NCBI GenBank assembly: GCA_037783415.1
Contig: JAZGTN010000058.1
Coordinates: 7,228,001-7,292,000 of the forward strand
Length of the DNA: 64,000 bases
Direction of reading: 5' to 3'
Source: Leptasterias polaris
Lineage: Eukaryota; Echinodermata; Asteroidea; Forcipulatida; Asteriidae
Position numbers and translations under genes: made by a program. Under the pieces are notes generated by a model, which had not been told where the DNA came from, made no database searches, and worked only from the letters and a program-made list of their open reading frames with translations. Of this stretch, positions 47,576-60,204 are shown one piece after another (the stretch's first letter is position 1; each line of letters starts with the position of its first letter).

Positions 47576-48475
47576 ATTGTCCGTGTGGTTATCATATGGG
47601 AAAACATGGGCATTTAATTCCCATATGGGCTGAAGATTCAAAAGACCAAATATGGAAAAATATGGACAATCCCATATGGGCAGGAAGGCTCATAGGGTGG
47701 TATTAAAAAGACATGGGCAAAGATAATACAAAGAAAGACCTCGGCCATTACGGGGTTAATATTATAGTTTTAGAATATAATTGTCTAGTTTAGCAAGCCC
47801 AAGGGTTTATGACCCTTCCGATGGATTTTGTCATTTTCTCCGGACAAACTTGGATGAAACATTTATGGAAAGGCCCACATAAGAATAGGAATTACCTTTA
47901 AGCAATCCATTGTGTGCATTGATACGAAAAGGTTCATTTGGTTATCCTATAAGCACGACCTAAGCAAACTTTGGGGTTAGAATATGCAAAGACCCATATG
48001 GGTACGATATGGGTAACCTGGGCAAACCCATATTGGCAATATGCAAATTTATGGGGCAGGGCATTGAAGTAGTGTGTTTTTAATAATTTTTAAAAACAAT
48101 TTAGTGAAATTTAGCTCTGTAAAGTTGTTTTTGTACTTTTTTGTAAGATATTCGTCTATAAGAAAAATACATACATAAAATTTACAATTAGACGCTTTCA
48201 TTTAAAACAAGCTAATTCAAATAATGACATTTTTAATTAAAAAACTGTTAACCATGACTGTAGGTCTTCAGTTTGTGGACTATATATATAATACATGCCC
48301 AGTAGGTAAACGTATATACTTATACGCCATATTATAAATGAGTAATATAGTTTGTATTTAGTGGTATTGTAGATTAGTATACATGTAATCGTTCATATAA
48401 TTAGACTTATCATTAACATTAAATAATTACTTGAATATATTATAAGGCTATATATTATAAGGCCACGTGGGACCC
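47576..48475. other. interior of element B with decayed CATATG units
   Basis: Sparse CCCATATGGG-like units (for example near 47670 and 47990-48040) in otherwise AT-rich sequence; no gene seen. Confidence 0.5.
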
Positions 48476-48770
48476 TCATTTTGGCCCAGAATGCCCATAC
48501 GAATCCCAGGTAATGCCCATATGGGATAACCCAGATGGGCCCCAGATGTATCCCAGACGGGTTATCTGGGCCAACCCATATGGGCCCCATATGTTGGCCC
48601 CATATGGGACCCATATGGGTTATGGGCCATCCCATATGGGCCCCATATGAATCCCGGGTGCAGGATCCACAGGGCCCCATATGGGTTATCCCCACATGGG
48701 GCCCATATTCTGGCCCATATTCTGGCCCATATGGGACCCATATGGGGCCCATATGGGCTTGCTACCTGGG
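48476..48770. repeat. CATATG repeats at the right end of element B
   Basis: Dense CCCATATGGG and GGGCCCATATGGG units up to the right TIR. Confidence 0.9.
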
Positions 48771-50235
48771 GATGTGTCAATGTGTTTTCTCCTTTTATTA
48801 CTTCTCTGGTGAACAAATCTTTTGCTGAAGCCATATTTCCAGATAGCCTGAAAATTGCCTACATTCGCCCTCTGCTGAAAAAAGCAGGACTGGATGAGGA
48901 AGTTCTCCGAAATTACAGACCAATATCTAATCTGAAATTTCTTGGTAAAACACTTGAACGGGTTGTCTGTGCAAGGATTCATAAACAAGCCAGTGAACAT
49001 GATCTCAGCGATGCATTCCAGTCTGCATACAAGCCAAACCATGGCGTAGAGACAGCACTTTTGCGTGATCACAACGATATTATGTGTGCATTCGATAATG
49101 GTGAAGTATCAGCTCTAGTGCTCCTAGATCTCAGCGCGGCTTTCGACACAGTAGATCATAAACTCCTCCTTTCACGTCTCAAGAGTCATCTGGGAATAGA
49201 TGGACAAGCTTTGAAATGGTTAAATCATATTTATTAGATCGCCCTCAGTATGTCCGTATTGGTAGCTCAATCTCTAACCCTGTGTATCAAGATTATTCTG
49301 TTCCCCAAGGATCTATTTTGGGGCCAGTCTTATTTACAGTGTATACGAGTCCTCTGCGTAATGTGATAATGGAGTACAATGTACAGTACCATTTTTACGC
49401 AGATGACACTCAATTGTACTTACGGTTAAAACCATCCCAATGTAATGTTGATATTGGTATAAAAACTCTTGAGTCATGCCTTAGGTCGGTTAGTCAGTGG
49501 ATGAATGATAACTTTCTGAAGTTAAATGAAGACAAAACTGAGTACATGTTGATTGGATCTGCCAGGCAGTTGAGTAAATTTTCTGCACAAAAGATCATGA
49601 TTGGCAACTCAGAAATAAAATGTGTTAATCAGGTTCGTAATCTTGGAGTTTTGTTTGATGCTGGAATGACCATGAAATCTCAGATTTCAAATGTTGTTAG
49701 TTCAGCATCATTCCATATTCACAATATTTGGAGGATCAGAAAATATCTGAATCAGAAAGCCACTGAGCAGATTATTCATTCTTTTATTACATGTCGTTTG
49801 GATATGTGTAATTCATTGTATATTGGCCTTCCTCAAAATCAAATAGCCCGTCTGCAACGAGTTCAGAACATGGCAGCTCGGCTCGTCACTCTCCGCAGTA
49901 GATCAGACAGTATTTCAGATATATTAAAATCTCTTCATTGGCTATCAGTCTCAAAAAGAATTATGTATAAGCTGTTACTCATTACTTACAAAACACTTCT
50001 TCATTCTTCACCCCATTACTTGTATCAGATTTTGAAACCGTACACCCCACAACGGAATTTACGTTCAGGTTCACAGCTCCAGTTATGTACACCCAAAACC
50101 AATAACAAATGGGGGGACAGGGCTTTTGCTAACGTTGCACCCAAACTATGGAACACTTTACCATTAGAAATAAGACAATCATCATCAGTTGAAATATTTA
50201 AGAAGAAACTTAAGCACCATTTGTTTATGTCGTAG
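48771..50235 (+). pseudogene. LINE-2 reverse transcriptase region, one frameshift
   Basis: 48771-49237 encodes VNVFSPFITSLVNKSF, NYRPISNLKF and ALVLLDLSAAFDTVDHK. After a frameshift near 49216-49237, 49216-50235 encodes VPQGSILGPVLFTVY, YHFYADDTQLY (YADD at about 49388-49410), LHWLSVSKRIMYK and the C-terminus. It continues the endonuclease part across elements B and C. Confidence 0.92.
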
Positions 50236-50392
50236 TTTTAATATTGTAAAATTATGTCGTAGTTTTTATAGTGTATAATTATGTCGTAGTTTTAATATTG
50301 TATAATTATTTTGATGTTGTACAAGAGCGCCTTGAGCAGTCTTTTAGAATGGATATGTGCGCTTTATAAATTGACATTATTATTATTAATTC

Positions 50393-52862
50393 AAATGTTT
50401 TTTACATACCATTAATAGCCTGAAAGATTTGTATGCGGGCTGAAGTTGATATCATCAAATCATTTACAAATCCCTGATTAAGTTTTTTTTTATACTATAA
50501 ATGACAGGTATCTTCTGCACCAAGGACGACTGACTAAGTTGTTATTATATAGTGATGCCAAATTATGTAAGTGGACAGGTTATGAACAATTAAACAATGG
50601 GTAAGAGCTGGTAGAAAAACCTATTAACGAAAGACATGATATCATAATGTGAAAAAAAATGTATTTTCTGTGGAAAAAACACAAGGTGAACCAGTGGATC
50701 TTTTCATCAATTGACTCCTGTACCAAAAACCTCACTACACGTGTATGTTTTGCTGTATTACGAAAACGGATGGGATTTGAAAAATAGTTTTGGTAAACCT
50801 GTCTTATCATACAAACCGGCAAGATTTCTTAATTATTACTACATAAATCACAATGAATAACTTGTAAAAAACTCAAAGACGTACTTGTAACAGAAAGCAT
50901 CAGCAACTTTCAGAGTAAAAACTTTAGTTTAACTATCACAACAATTTTGCTTAAATATTTGAACAAATATTAAAGGATGTGTACAACATTGGTAATGTGG
51001 AAAATATAAGTGTTCACAGGTTTGCACATAACTTATATGGTTAAGAGATGGTCATGGTGGAAAACTTCCCTTTAAATAGTTCTGCTTGAAATGCTATAGT
51101 TTTTCGGAAATGAGTAAAACATTAGTCTTTATCACTGGTGATAAAATCCGATGTTTGAAAGCAGTGAAAACATATAATAGGGGTTTTCACTGTTTTCACA
51201 TGACTTCGGAGAGAGATTTAGCTTAAACTTTCCCAGGTTGTACATTTGCTTTAACTGACTTTTAGTGCTAATGGTCGCAGAGTAAAAAGCTCCACACGAG
51301 TGCCATACCAATAATCAAACAAAGGTTTCCTCACTATTAAGTCAACTTGTTTCAACTAAGATGTCGACTTTTCCTGATATTTTATCTCACCATCAAGAAT
51401 TTCTGAAACAAAGAAGTCCACTTACAGTGATAATTTACTTCCCGAAGACGACTTACTGCAACTGAGGCGGCACGTCAGCGTCTACACTTTCAGTTAGTAG
51501 TCTTGGTGAGTACAATTACCACAAGTATTTTTTAGATTCAGTAAGTCTTGTTAGTATAAAATAAAATCTCATGACAAGTCGAACTATTCCATAACTATCG
51601 TCGACATTAATATATAATTGTTTAGATAAGAGAAATGGCACTCCTGACTTCATATACAATTAACTAAGCGATAAATGATGTGTTGCTAAATTTTACAACG
51701 GGGGGGGGGGGTAAGAGTGGGGTAACAAGAACTCTATAACAAATGCATAAGGCCAATGCAAAACAAAAACCAAACAAAGGGGAAAATAATCTGAAAAGGA
51801 AGTAAAAGTTAACATCGTTATGATTTTAATGTAGGCGTTTCTGTTTTGATTGTACAGAGCTACTATAAAAGGAACAGGTGAAGAGAAAATATGTGAAAAA
51901 GATTGACATAATTTGTTTGTTTTTATTTCAAGAAACATTTTATTCCCTGACATTTATATACGTTGTTCCCTTAAGTTATTTTTATTTTGTTCACTTTAAG
52001 TCATTATAAACCATCAAAATAATCTTGCTTTATTTTTTTCCCAAGCAACATCAATTTTGCTACCCCACTATATTGATTGAACTCCAAAGCAACACGGCGA
52101 CCATTTCGTTGGAACGAAATAAATTATTTTTTGTGGGAACATATTTATTTTTTTCAAACAATATTCGTTCACTGGAAAAACTTTTCAGCACAATTTAAAT
52201 TGTCACTGTTTCAATCAAACTTAGCTAGTAGGAACCCACGATATGCCACTTGGTTTATTAGGATATGAAAACTTACATTGTAAAGTGTCTTGTAAATGGC
52301 TGATTGATGTAATTTATTTAAGCCGGTTTTCTTAGTACTTGCATTTTAACTCCAACAATTTTAGGGTATACAAGGGGAAGCAGTGGGGACTATGAGATTC
52401 AGTACAAGACTAGTCATAGTATTATTTTGTTAGGTTAAAATATCGGAGTCAGTGATGTACAACTCAATATTTATAGTCACTATTCCAAAAAAGATATAAA
52501 AACAATTTTCAAAAATAACAATTGTCATCTTAGGGACAGTGTATTTGTTCATTTGAAGTGCTGTCAGTATTAAGGCAACCTCAGAAATAGTTTTTCAGCG
52601 ATTCTTGACCAGCTACGTGTGAATTATTTTGAGCAAAGTATTTAGTTTCCTGAAAAATGTAGGTATCGAAATACATGGTACATTTTACAACAAAGTCTAT
52701 AGAAGGGAATTAAGTGTTTTCGAAGGAGATAAATAATATTTCAAGGCAACAAAATAATTTTGATGGAGAAAAAACAGTCACCCAATAATAAATCCAGAGA
52801 AAACAAATATCATAATGAAGGATCTAAATATTTTTTAAAAGTATTTTGCTTTACCTGTCCCT
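50393..52862. other. mostly unassigned; a TTAA MITE and a G run
   Basis: Apart from the MITE at 50970-51254 and a G homopolymer near 51701, nothing is recognised. Confidence 0.4.
50970..51254. mobile_element. TTAA-flanked MITE, variant
   Basis: Begins TTAAAGGATGTGTACAAC and ends GTTGTACATTTGCTTTAA, with TTAA at both ends. It is an AT-rich relative of the 20131-20372 family. Confidence 0.65.
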
Positions 52863-55800
52863 TTAGAGCTCCGGGAAAACGTACGACTTCAATTTAAAAA
52901 CTTTAAAAACAGTCTGCCAACTGACTGTACCCAGCTTGCAAAATGGACACTGATTGTCATTTTCATGCAGATGCACAGCACACACATAACAAAATGTGTG
53001 TCCACATGGCATCAGGAAACTATCCTTTTCTCTATCTGCACAAATGTGACAATTTGACGTCTTGAAGGTTACCTGCATAAATAGGAATCACACAATAAAA
53101 CAATATTTTAACCCAAAATTTATCATTCCTAGTCACTGAGTTGAAAAAAATCACGGGTGTGACATTTTTTAAATTCTGCAATTTGTTGAATAAACTTCCA
53201 AACATTTAGAAGAAACTTCAAAGACAGCTTTTAAAGGTGTTTAATTTATGTTGCAAAACTTGTTTTTGGTTTAAATTATCGTACCGTAGGCGTCCCTGTT
53301 GGCAGACTGTCACTACCCACAAGCGTCCCTGTTGTCAGAGTGTCACGCGTCTCTGGTGGCAGAGTGTCACTATCCCTAACAGGCGGCGAGGGGAGAGTTG
53401 TAAGTAAAATTTTAATTGTTAATTGGAGAATTAAACAAAATTTTATTAAAACCGATCAAACACAACTTTTAATCACTAGTCTGTGCTTGTATGAGAAGTA
53501 AATAGGCATGGATAGGGAAATAAAAAAATGATGTCAAATAGACCTTTTCAAAGTCAGGGCATAAGTTTTTAAGGTTACAAATTCAGTGGGTACGGAAGCC
53601 ACATTCTATGGTGCTTTTGTTTTTGTTCATGTTTGTTCAATTACTTTAAATTATGTTATTTTTTATTTAACAATTAATCAATCCATCAGTTAATTAGCTT
53701 TTTAATTTGTTTTAATAGTTATCATTATTTTTATTTTTTTATTTTGTCTTGTCTTGTCTTTATCTCATCTCATCTTAACTCATCTAATCTCATCTAATCT
53801 AACATAATCTAATAATATTAGTAATATAATCTAATTTATTTAAGTTTTATTTTGTTTATTTATTCCGGGGTGTTGATGTGGGGTAGTTGTGTCAAAACCC
53901 CCGTGTTCACTAATCAGGGAGGAGGTCGCTCTGTTGTAGAGATTTAAAATTAACTTCAGATTCACAGTTACTGTATATACCATTGATTCAATAATTGTCA
54001 TCCTTAATATACTGAACTTATGAAATGTTGGGGAAACTTTGATGGGTTAGATATATTCTGGGTTATTCTTACAGTACCATTTGAAGTAGTTTGACTTCCA
54101 TGAACCTTGTCCAGCTATTTTATTCACGGTGGATGCTTATGTTTTGCTTTGTCATGCTTTATTATTGTGTTTATTTCATCAACAAAATACTTTTTTAGTT
54201 ATCAATTATTAATATTTTAATTATCTAATTAATGCTTTGTATGACTTTTTTTGCATATATATATTTCACTTAATTTTATAGATTCAATTGTTGAATTTTT
54301 ACTGCAATAAGATACTTACTTGTTCTGCCTCTCTACCAAGAGCATCAGGCAAAGAAAGACTGGAATCAGAGTCAATGTCAAACACCTAACACAAAACAAA
54401 TTGAAAACAATTGAGTTAATAATACCTTTCAGATGTAAAACTGGGAATCAGTGGGGCAAAGTCTATGTTGGGAGGATGTACCAACCATACAATGTGCTCC
54501 TAGACACACCTTCAAAGAGTACAACAAGTACAGACTGAATGATAGTCATGGTACATCAACAGATCTTGCATGACTGTAAGATCACAGTTGTTGGTGTGAT
54601 TCAGGTATATTATGAGATGCCTGCCCAAGTGCACACAATTGTAATACTTAGCATAACTTTGGGAACTATAGGCTGTAGGCCTACCATGTGTTGGCTGTGA
54701 AACTTAATTGATTTTTGAACTGTACATTTACTATTGCAGTGACCTAATTTTTACACTTTTGAAAACAGTTACGTGACGAAATAATTCATACACAAGTTTT
54801 CCCCCACTACCGCAAATAATGGGTAAAACAAAAATCTTCAGAAATTCCTAAAAGACCCTATAACAGTGACTGCATAATATGATATTTATATATTTATCTA
54901 TGCCTTTATGGTACACACTAAGCTTGACTCTCTGGCTTTATTTTGAATAAGTGGCATCCAGCTTTGTTTAGTGATGGACATAGGCAGAGGGAGAGTTAGT
55001 CAACGATTTTCTGAAAGTAGTGAAGTTCTATCAACATTCGTCCTACTCTCACACTCCCTTAAGATGTTTTAAGAAGTTACACTTTTTCTCCTGACGTTTC
55101 AAATGTTTCTTTGTAAACTTTGATATAATAAGGACTTTTCTTGATTGTCTGCTTTTAATCTTGAGTAGGAGAACAATGTCTACCTGAAACTATTTATTTT
55201 GACCTTACTGTTGTGACCTTAACCTTTGATTCGTTTACTTCAAAACTAGTTTCAGCTTGGATTTTGTATAGGAGGAACCCATGCCAAGTCAAAATAATGC
55301 TTCTAAAATAATGTTACTTACATGTTCTGTCTCTCTATCCATATCTAGGTCAGAGTCATCTTCAAGCAACTGCAAAAAGAGGGTTGAGGGAAACTTGCTC
55401 ATGGGATATAGTTTTTAATAACACAGTGCGTGTTTGGCATAAACCCAAACCCAAGACACAACATCATTGCGCCATTAATTTCTGGTTACATAATGAGTCC
55501 CTCCATTTGAACAGCGCTCAACTTGCTTTTGTGTGGCTTTATACATAAAGTTATATAGTTCTATAGTAAGATTTGCTTCAATTATACATTCAAGTAAATC
55601 ACTGTCATTTTATGGGAGGTTGTATAGTCAAGGGCATTCTTAATCAAACCATATTGTATACAGCCAACATCACAAACCATGTATTTTTATATATTCACAG
55701 TGTATTTTTGCCCAACAACATGCATTCTGTAGGCCTACACAATCTCTAAATGTGGATGCCATGTTCCTTTTGTACGATTTGTTCATTTTTCAATCTACAA

Positions 55801-58101
55801 ATATATGTTTGCATTTGATATAAAAGTGAAAGTTTTGCATTTGTGCAATGGAGAAAATCATAATCGGTGAAGTTTATGAACTAAAAGGTTGGGTAGAAAG
55901 CAAGTCATGGGTGAAAACAAACACAACAGTCATTTTAGCCTGTTCTCTGAGCAGGCGTGCACAATTTTTACAATAGACACTAGCACAAGACTGGAGAACA
56001 ATGGAAAAGAAAGGTAGAACTGCTGTCATCAGTACATCAACCCCCCCCCACCCCCACCCCCCCCCACACCCACCCCCCCCCCCCCCCCACACCCACCCAC
56101 CCCCCCCCCCCCCCCCCACACCCACCCACCCCCCCCCCCCCCCCCCCCCCACACCCACCCCCCTATAATTCCTTGTTTACCTTCTGGGAAGTGAACACAT
56201 AAATCCTGGTTCTTGATGGATTCCCATGCTGATCTATAACAGCCTGTAGTTCAAATGTCTCCTTGTCCATGATTTGCTGAAAGCTGCCGATGCCATCGAC
56301 CACAAACTCATCAAGTGGTCCCATGGCACCTTTTCCCTTGTGGGAAAAAAAGCTCCAATTCCTGTGTTCTGCAACTGGTCATATGAATCATTCAGGTTGA
56401 CACACAAACACCTGGTCCCACCACCCCTCGCAAATCGAACTCCTTTGTGTTCAGATGATTTGTGGGTCCTGTTCATCCATCCAAATGTAATTCTAGCTGC
56501 TTTGTTCGGTGTTTTTGTTGACGAGGCCTGTTTCTATAACCAACACAAAAACATAAAATTGTTTAAGAAGAAGCTGTTTTAATAGATAAAGTAAAACAAA
56601 ATAATAATATTTACATTGAAACTGAATACCATAGGGTGCTCAGATCCACTATTGACAGGTTGGGCCCTTTCTATAGGTGTATATCTGGCCAATAATAATA
56701 ATAATACTTTACAATAACTACTGTGGTAATAAAGCGCCCCAAACCTTTAAGAGAACATGTTTTCTCTAAGCGCTCAAGGACAAGGAGAAAAACTATGGCG
56801 ACTTAAAAATCAGGTTTGAGAAGAATCTTCAAATTTGTGACAGAGGTAGCCTAAAATGTGAAGAGGGAGATTGTGAGATTGTTTCATAAAGGTTCAGCAA
56901 ACTGAAAACTACATTCATGGTATGATTTGGTGGTAACAGTAGGAATAACAATAAAGATACCTTTGTTTGTAGAACATAGTTTTTTGGCAAGCATGTATGC
57001 GGTGAGCAGATCATTCATGTTCTATTCTGTGCCAATGGAAACCAAATTTCTGTATTTTTATGATGCGGACAATAACATTCTAATTCTAATTCTAAATTCT
57101 AAAATTAGTAAAAGTAATGAAGTTCAATTATGTATGCCATACTGTGGCAGGTGTAGAAACAATTTTATACTTATAAATAAGTAAATTTCCTTTCTACTGC
57201 TTCATCCTCTTAGAAAATTTGCCCTTAAGATCTTCTGTAATTTCATAGAAGCACTCACATCAATTGCAGTTGATAACAATTTACTTCTTATGTAATCCTT
57301 AATTCTATTTATTTGGGTTAACGAGAAAGACAAATTCCAGGTTTGGGTGGAAAAATAATCCACTAATGAATAACAGTTATATTTTTAGATAATACTTGTT
57401 TGGTACCCTTGAATAAGACTTTTTTAGCTCCTCAAGGTGCTGAGAAAAAGACCTCTTGGATCCTTTTGGCACTAAGACAAAGAAGGAGAATAAGAAGCAT
57501 CGTCGTACTAGAAATCTGTTTCAAGGTCCTATTGGTGACGGGTGAAACATAAAAGTATGGGTTTAGATTAGTGAACATGAGTAGTAGCTTGTTTACAAAT
57601 TTTTATAAATAGTGCAAAACATAATGCACAAAAATAATGTATGTCCTGTGAAGTGCATAAAATAATGTGCCAGCTTAGTCAGTGGAAAGATTAATTCATA
57701 CTTTAATATATATTTCATACAAACACTTTTAAATTTTGACAGAAATAGTCAACTGGAATCTTAGTTATTGTTCAAAACATTAACTCGGCAACATGTGACT
57801 CCATGCAAATTGCTTGACAGATTGGGATTCCAATATTTCAAACAGTAGAATAAAAATGAATGATGGATGTATTGGAAGTTAAGTTATGTATTGGAACATT
57901 CTCCTTGTTGAGTTTATATGATACAAATAAAAAGGGATTTTGTTTTCTCCTCATTCAGTTTGACATTGTTATTGCCATCTACAATTTGCTTACTGAAACA
58001 TGTGGTGAAATAAATATTTAACATTGACTAACCTGTTCCTCCTCCCCCTGTTCCTGATGATGTTCCTGGAACACTTTCATCTCCAACATTTCCAAGATTG
58101 A
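52863..58101 (-). CDS. multi-exon gene: GGGTR-type domain, acidic repeats, C-terminal RING finger
   Basis: Exons in transcription order: 58101-58033, 56533-56181, 55369-55322, 54385-54320, 53375-53285, 53072-52863; earlier exons are not found. The second exon encodes ARITFGWMNRT, VRFARGGGTR and, after a 1-nt deletion near 56330-56340, AMGPLDEFVVDGIGSFQ. From memory this resembles a domain in large repeat-expanded protein families of cnidarians and fish. Exons 3-4 are short and acidic (EDDSDLDMDRE, DIDSDSSLSLP); exon 5 repeats SDTLP/SDSLPTGTPT. The last exon is a perfect C3HC4 RING (CHIC, MPCGHTFCYVC, CPFC), so an E3 ubiquitin ligase is likely. Exon 5 needs phase 1 while exon 4 ends in phase 0, so an exon may be missing between them. 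It may be a pseudogene. Confidence 0.6.
53740..53822. repeat. pyrimidine-rich TCATC/TCTAA simple repeat
   Basis: Degenerate repeats of TCTCATCTAA and CTTGT in an intron of the RING gene. Confidence 0.8.
56041..56163. repeat. C-rich simple repeat
   Basis: Long C runs separated by ACACCCACCC, about 120 bp next to the 56181-56533 exon. A 94-aa Gly/Val/Trp frame on the other strand is an artefact. Confidence 0.95.
56685..56830 (-). mobile_element. LINE/SINE 3' tail
   Basis: On the minus strand: CTTGAGCGCTTAG, GGGGCGCTTTATTACC and an (ATT)n tail, the pattern seen at the end of LINE-2. No coding part remains; it could be a SINE using the same tail. Confidence 0.45.
56850..58032. other. intron of the RING gene, no other feature seen
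   Basis: AT-rich; no exon with consistent splice sites was found between the two flanking exons. Confidence 0.4.
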
Positions 58102-58619
58102 CTAAAGTGTACATGAAACAAAACATGATATTCAATAAATGGTTATATTTATATAACCAAGGGACTGTCTGGATGGTGTTTTTTTCCAAGGAGTTTGTAA
58201 CCCTATGATGAAAATAATAAAACTAGAATGATTACTGTAATGGTTACTGAAACTGATATAGTGGATACACTTCTGTTGCATTAAAACATACATTTGTCTC
58301 CTCTCAGAAGGCACCAATAAACACTAATTAAATAACTAGACATTAGGTGTTTGTGAACAAACACAAAGCTGTATTATTGTTTTGCTTCGATTAAGTGCTT
58401 CAAAGCTTTAAAGATGGTCTGATTTCAAGATAGAAGACTCTTGACCTTTGACAGGCGCTTTTTCACTTATGTGTGCCTAAAAGCCTAAACCTGGTCTTCA
58501 TTTTGATACTGAATCGAAAGGAGCTTTTAAAGCAGAAATAAGGGTCAACTAGGGGTCATGGTAACTCTTGTCTATTATTTAATGCTCAATGGGTTTATAA
58601 CTCAAAAAGAAATTGAAAA

Positions 58620-59290
58620 TCAGGTCTGTAGTTCTTGAGATATGGTCTCATTTCCGGTTGACCCGGAAGTGAAGGTGAACATGGGGTCACGGTTACCCAA
58701 AGCTAATCTCCCATGCCCAAGGAGTCTATAACTGAAAAACTTTGAAAAATGGTTGTGTAGTTCTTGAGATTTGGTCCCACTTCCGGTTGACCTGGAAGTA
58801 AAGGTCAACATGGGGTCACGGTTACCTAAGGCTAATCTCCAATGCCCAATGCCCAAGGAGTCTATAACTGAAAAAAGTTTGGAAATCGGTTGTGTAGCTC
58901 TTGAGATATGGTCCCACTTCCGGTTGACCCGGAAGTAAAGGTCAACATGGGGGTCACGGTTACCCAAGGCTAATCTCCCGTGCATAAGGAATCTATAACT
59001 GAAAAAAGTTTGAAAAACGGTTGTGTAGTTCTTGAGATTTGGTCTCACTTCCGGTTGACCCGGAAGTAAAAGTCAACATGGGGTCACGGTTACATAAGGC
59101 TAATCTCTAATGCCCAAGGAGTCTATAACTGAAAAAAGTTTGGAAATCGGTTGTGTAGTTCTTGAGATGGTCCCACTTCCGGTTGACCCGTTAGTAAAGG
59201 TCAACATGGGGTCACGGTTGCCCAGGGCTAATCTCAAATGCCCAAGGAGTCTATAACTGAAAACAGTTTGACGATCGGTTGTATATATTT
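58620..59290. repeat. ~130-bp tandem repeat with an ACTTCCGG hairpin
   Basis: Five units; TTCCGGTTGACC occurs at 58652, 58781, 58918, 59049 and 59177 (spacing 128-137 bp). Each unit carries the inverted repeat ACTTCCGGTTGACCCGGAAGT and the phrases GTCACGGTTACCC, GGAGTCTATAACTGAAAA and GTTCTTGAGAT. The 142-aa frame across it is not a gene. Confidence 0.93.
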
Positions 59291-59504
59291 CGAGATATAG
59301 TGGTCTCAAGATTGGCTAATTAAATATTCACCTCGCTGTAAATGGGCTAATTAATTAAGAATAAAAAAAAAAATAGAGATTCAGTTTTTGTTTACTACAA
59401 AAACAAGGTGTTCGTGGGGAGTAATTGAATGAATTGGTAACGTCATTATACCTTATCAATCCAATTCCTGGTTCAGGAGTTATGAACGTTTCAAAAATTT
59501 AACA

Positions 59505-59930
59505 AGAACTTCCGGTTTGAACCAGATGTCGAGGTCAAATAGAGTCATATGTTGATTAGTTTATGAAGACCTTTCAGATGATGTATAGATTGAAAAAATA
59601 AAATGTGTGGTTCAGAAGTTATGATATTTTGAAATATAAAGACTCAACTTCCGGTTTGAACCGGAAGTCAAGGTCAACCGAGGTCACACTCGGTAGCGTT
59701 GGTTAAGTTACAACAGTTTTAACTGATGATGTACAGGGGAAAAAAACAATGAGTGGTTCAGAAGTTATTAATTTTTCAAATAATAAATGTTAACTTCCGG
59801 TATGAACCGGATGTCAGAGTCAATAGAGGTCACACTTGGTAGCGTTGGTGAAGTCTCCGATGTCCTTTCTCTTGACGTATAGATGATAAAAATCGAATAT
59901 GTGGTTCAGGATTTATGATTTTTAACTCTT
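59505..59930. repeat. diverged second family of the ACTTCCGG hairpin repeat
   Basis: Three ~140-bp units with ACTTCCGGTTTGAACCGGAA, GAGGTCACACTCGGTAGCGT and GTGGTTCAGAAGTTAT; the hairpin core is kept while the flanks differ from the 58620-59290 family. Confidence 0.85.
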
Positions 59931-59931
59931 T

Positions 59932-60000
59932 CGCTACGGCGAGCCGCTCACAGCGGCTCAAAAAATTTCTGCAGCTGCCGGCAAGCCGCTGTCAGCGGCT
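59932..60000. repeat. TTAA-bordered terminus with GAGCCGCT hairpins
   Basis: TTAACTCTTTCGCTACGGC is followed by two hairpins, GAGCCGCT-CAC-AGCGGCTC (59941-59959) and AGCCGCT-GTC-AGCGGCT (59984-60000). TTAA plus a CTCTTTCGCTACGG start looks like a piggyBac-type end. No matching right end was found before the window ends. Confidence 0.5.
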
Positions 60001-60204
60001 CGATGTAAACACTACATAAATCGGCCCTCTATTGAATCCTATGGCCTCAATGGGTTACGACAGCCAATGATATCCCTTGATGAGGTCATGACCCTCTAAT
60101 TTATCTATATAATTAAAATCGGTACCAAGTTCCACCCCGCGGCGCTGCGAGATCCGACCGTCCGCTTGCGCGCGGTCACCTCGCCCCCTCGAGGACGAGG
60201 TTGG

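Larger units (their letters stand above)
42321..48770. mobile_element. TIR element B (CATATG-rich), GA target duplication, inside LINE-2
   Basis: Both ends read CCCAGGTAGCAAGCCCATAT inwards and stay complementary for about 24 bp or more. GA flanks both sides (42319-42320, 48771-48772), and removing the element plus one GA restores the LINE-2 frame (MSLIKR then CVNVFSPF). Its own sequence is the two flanks of element C: about 70 bp on the left and 1.6 kb on the right. CCCATATGGG palindromes crowd both ends. No coding region of its own is seen. Confidence 0.9.
40927..50392 (+). mobile_element. LINE-2: CR1/L2-like non-LTR retrotransposon, split by nested TIR elements
   Basis: Endonuclease motifs lie at 40927-42320 and RT motifs at 48771-50235, in the same order and clade as LINE-1 but with a clearly different sequence. 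The 3' end has AAGAGCGCCTTGAGCAG, GCGCTTTATAAATTG and an (ATT)n tail at about 50380-50392, typical of L2-like LINEs. It seems 5'-truncated just before the endonuclease domain. Several frameshifts make it inactive. Confidence 0.9.

Noticed and set aside
47164..47641. Open frames of 88-118 aa on both strands
   Set aside because: They are produced by the CATATG minisatellite.
55874..56158. 94-aa Gly/Val/Trp-rich frame
   Set aside because: It translates the C-rich simple repeat on the other strand.
58620..59309. 142-aa and 69-aa frames with repeated LALGNRDP motifs
   Set aside because: They read through the ~130-bp tandem repeat; the motif is just the repeat.
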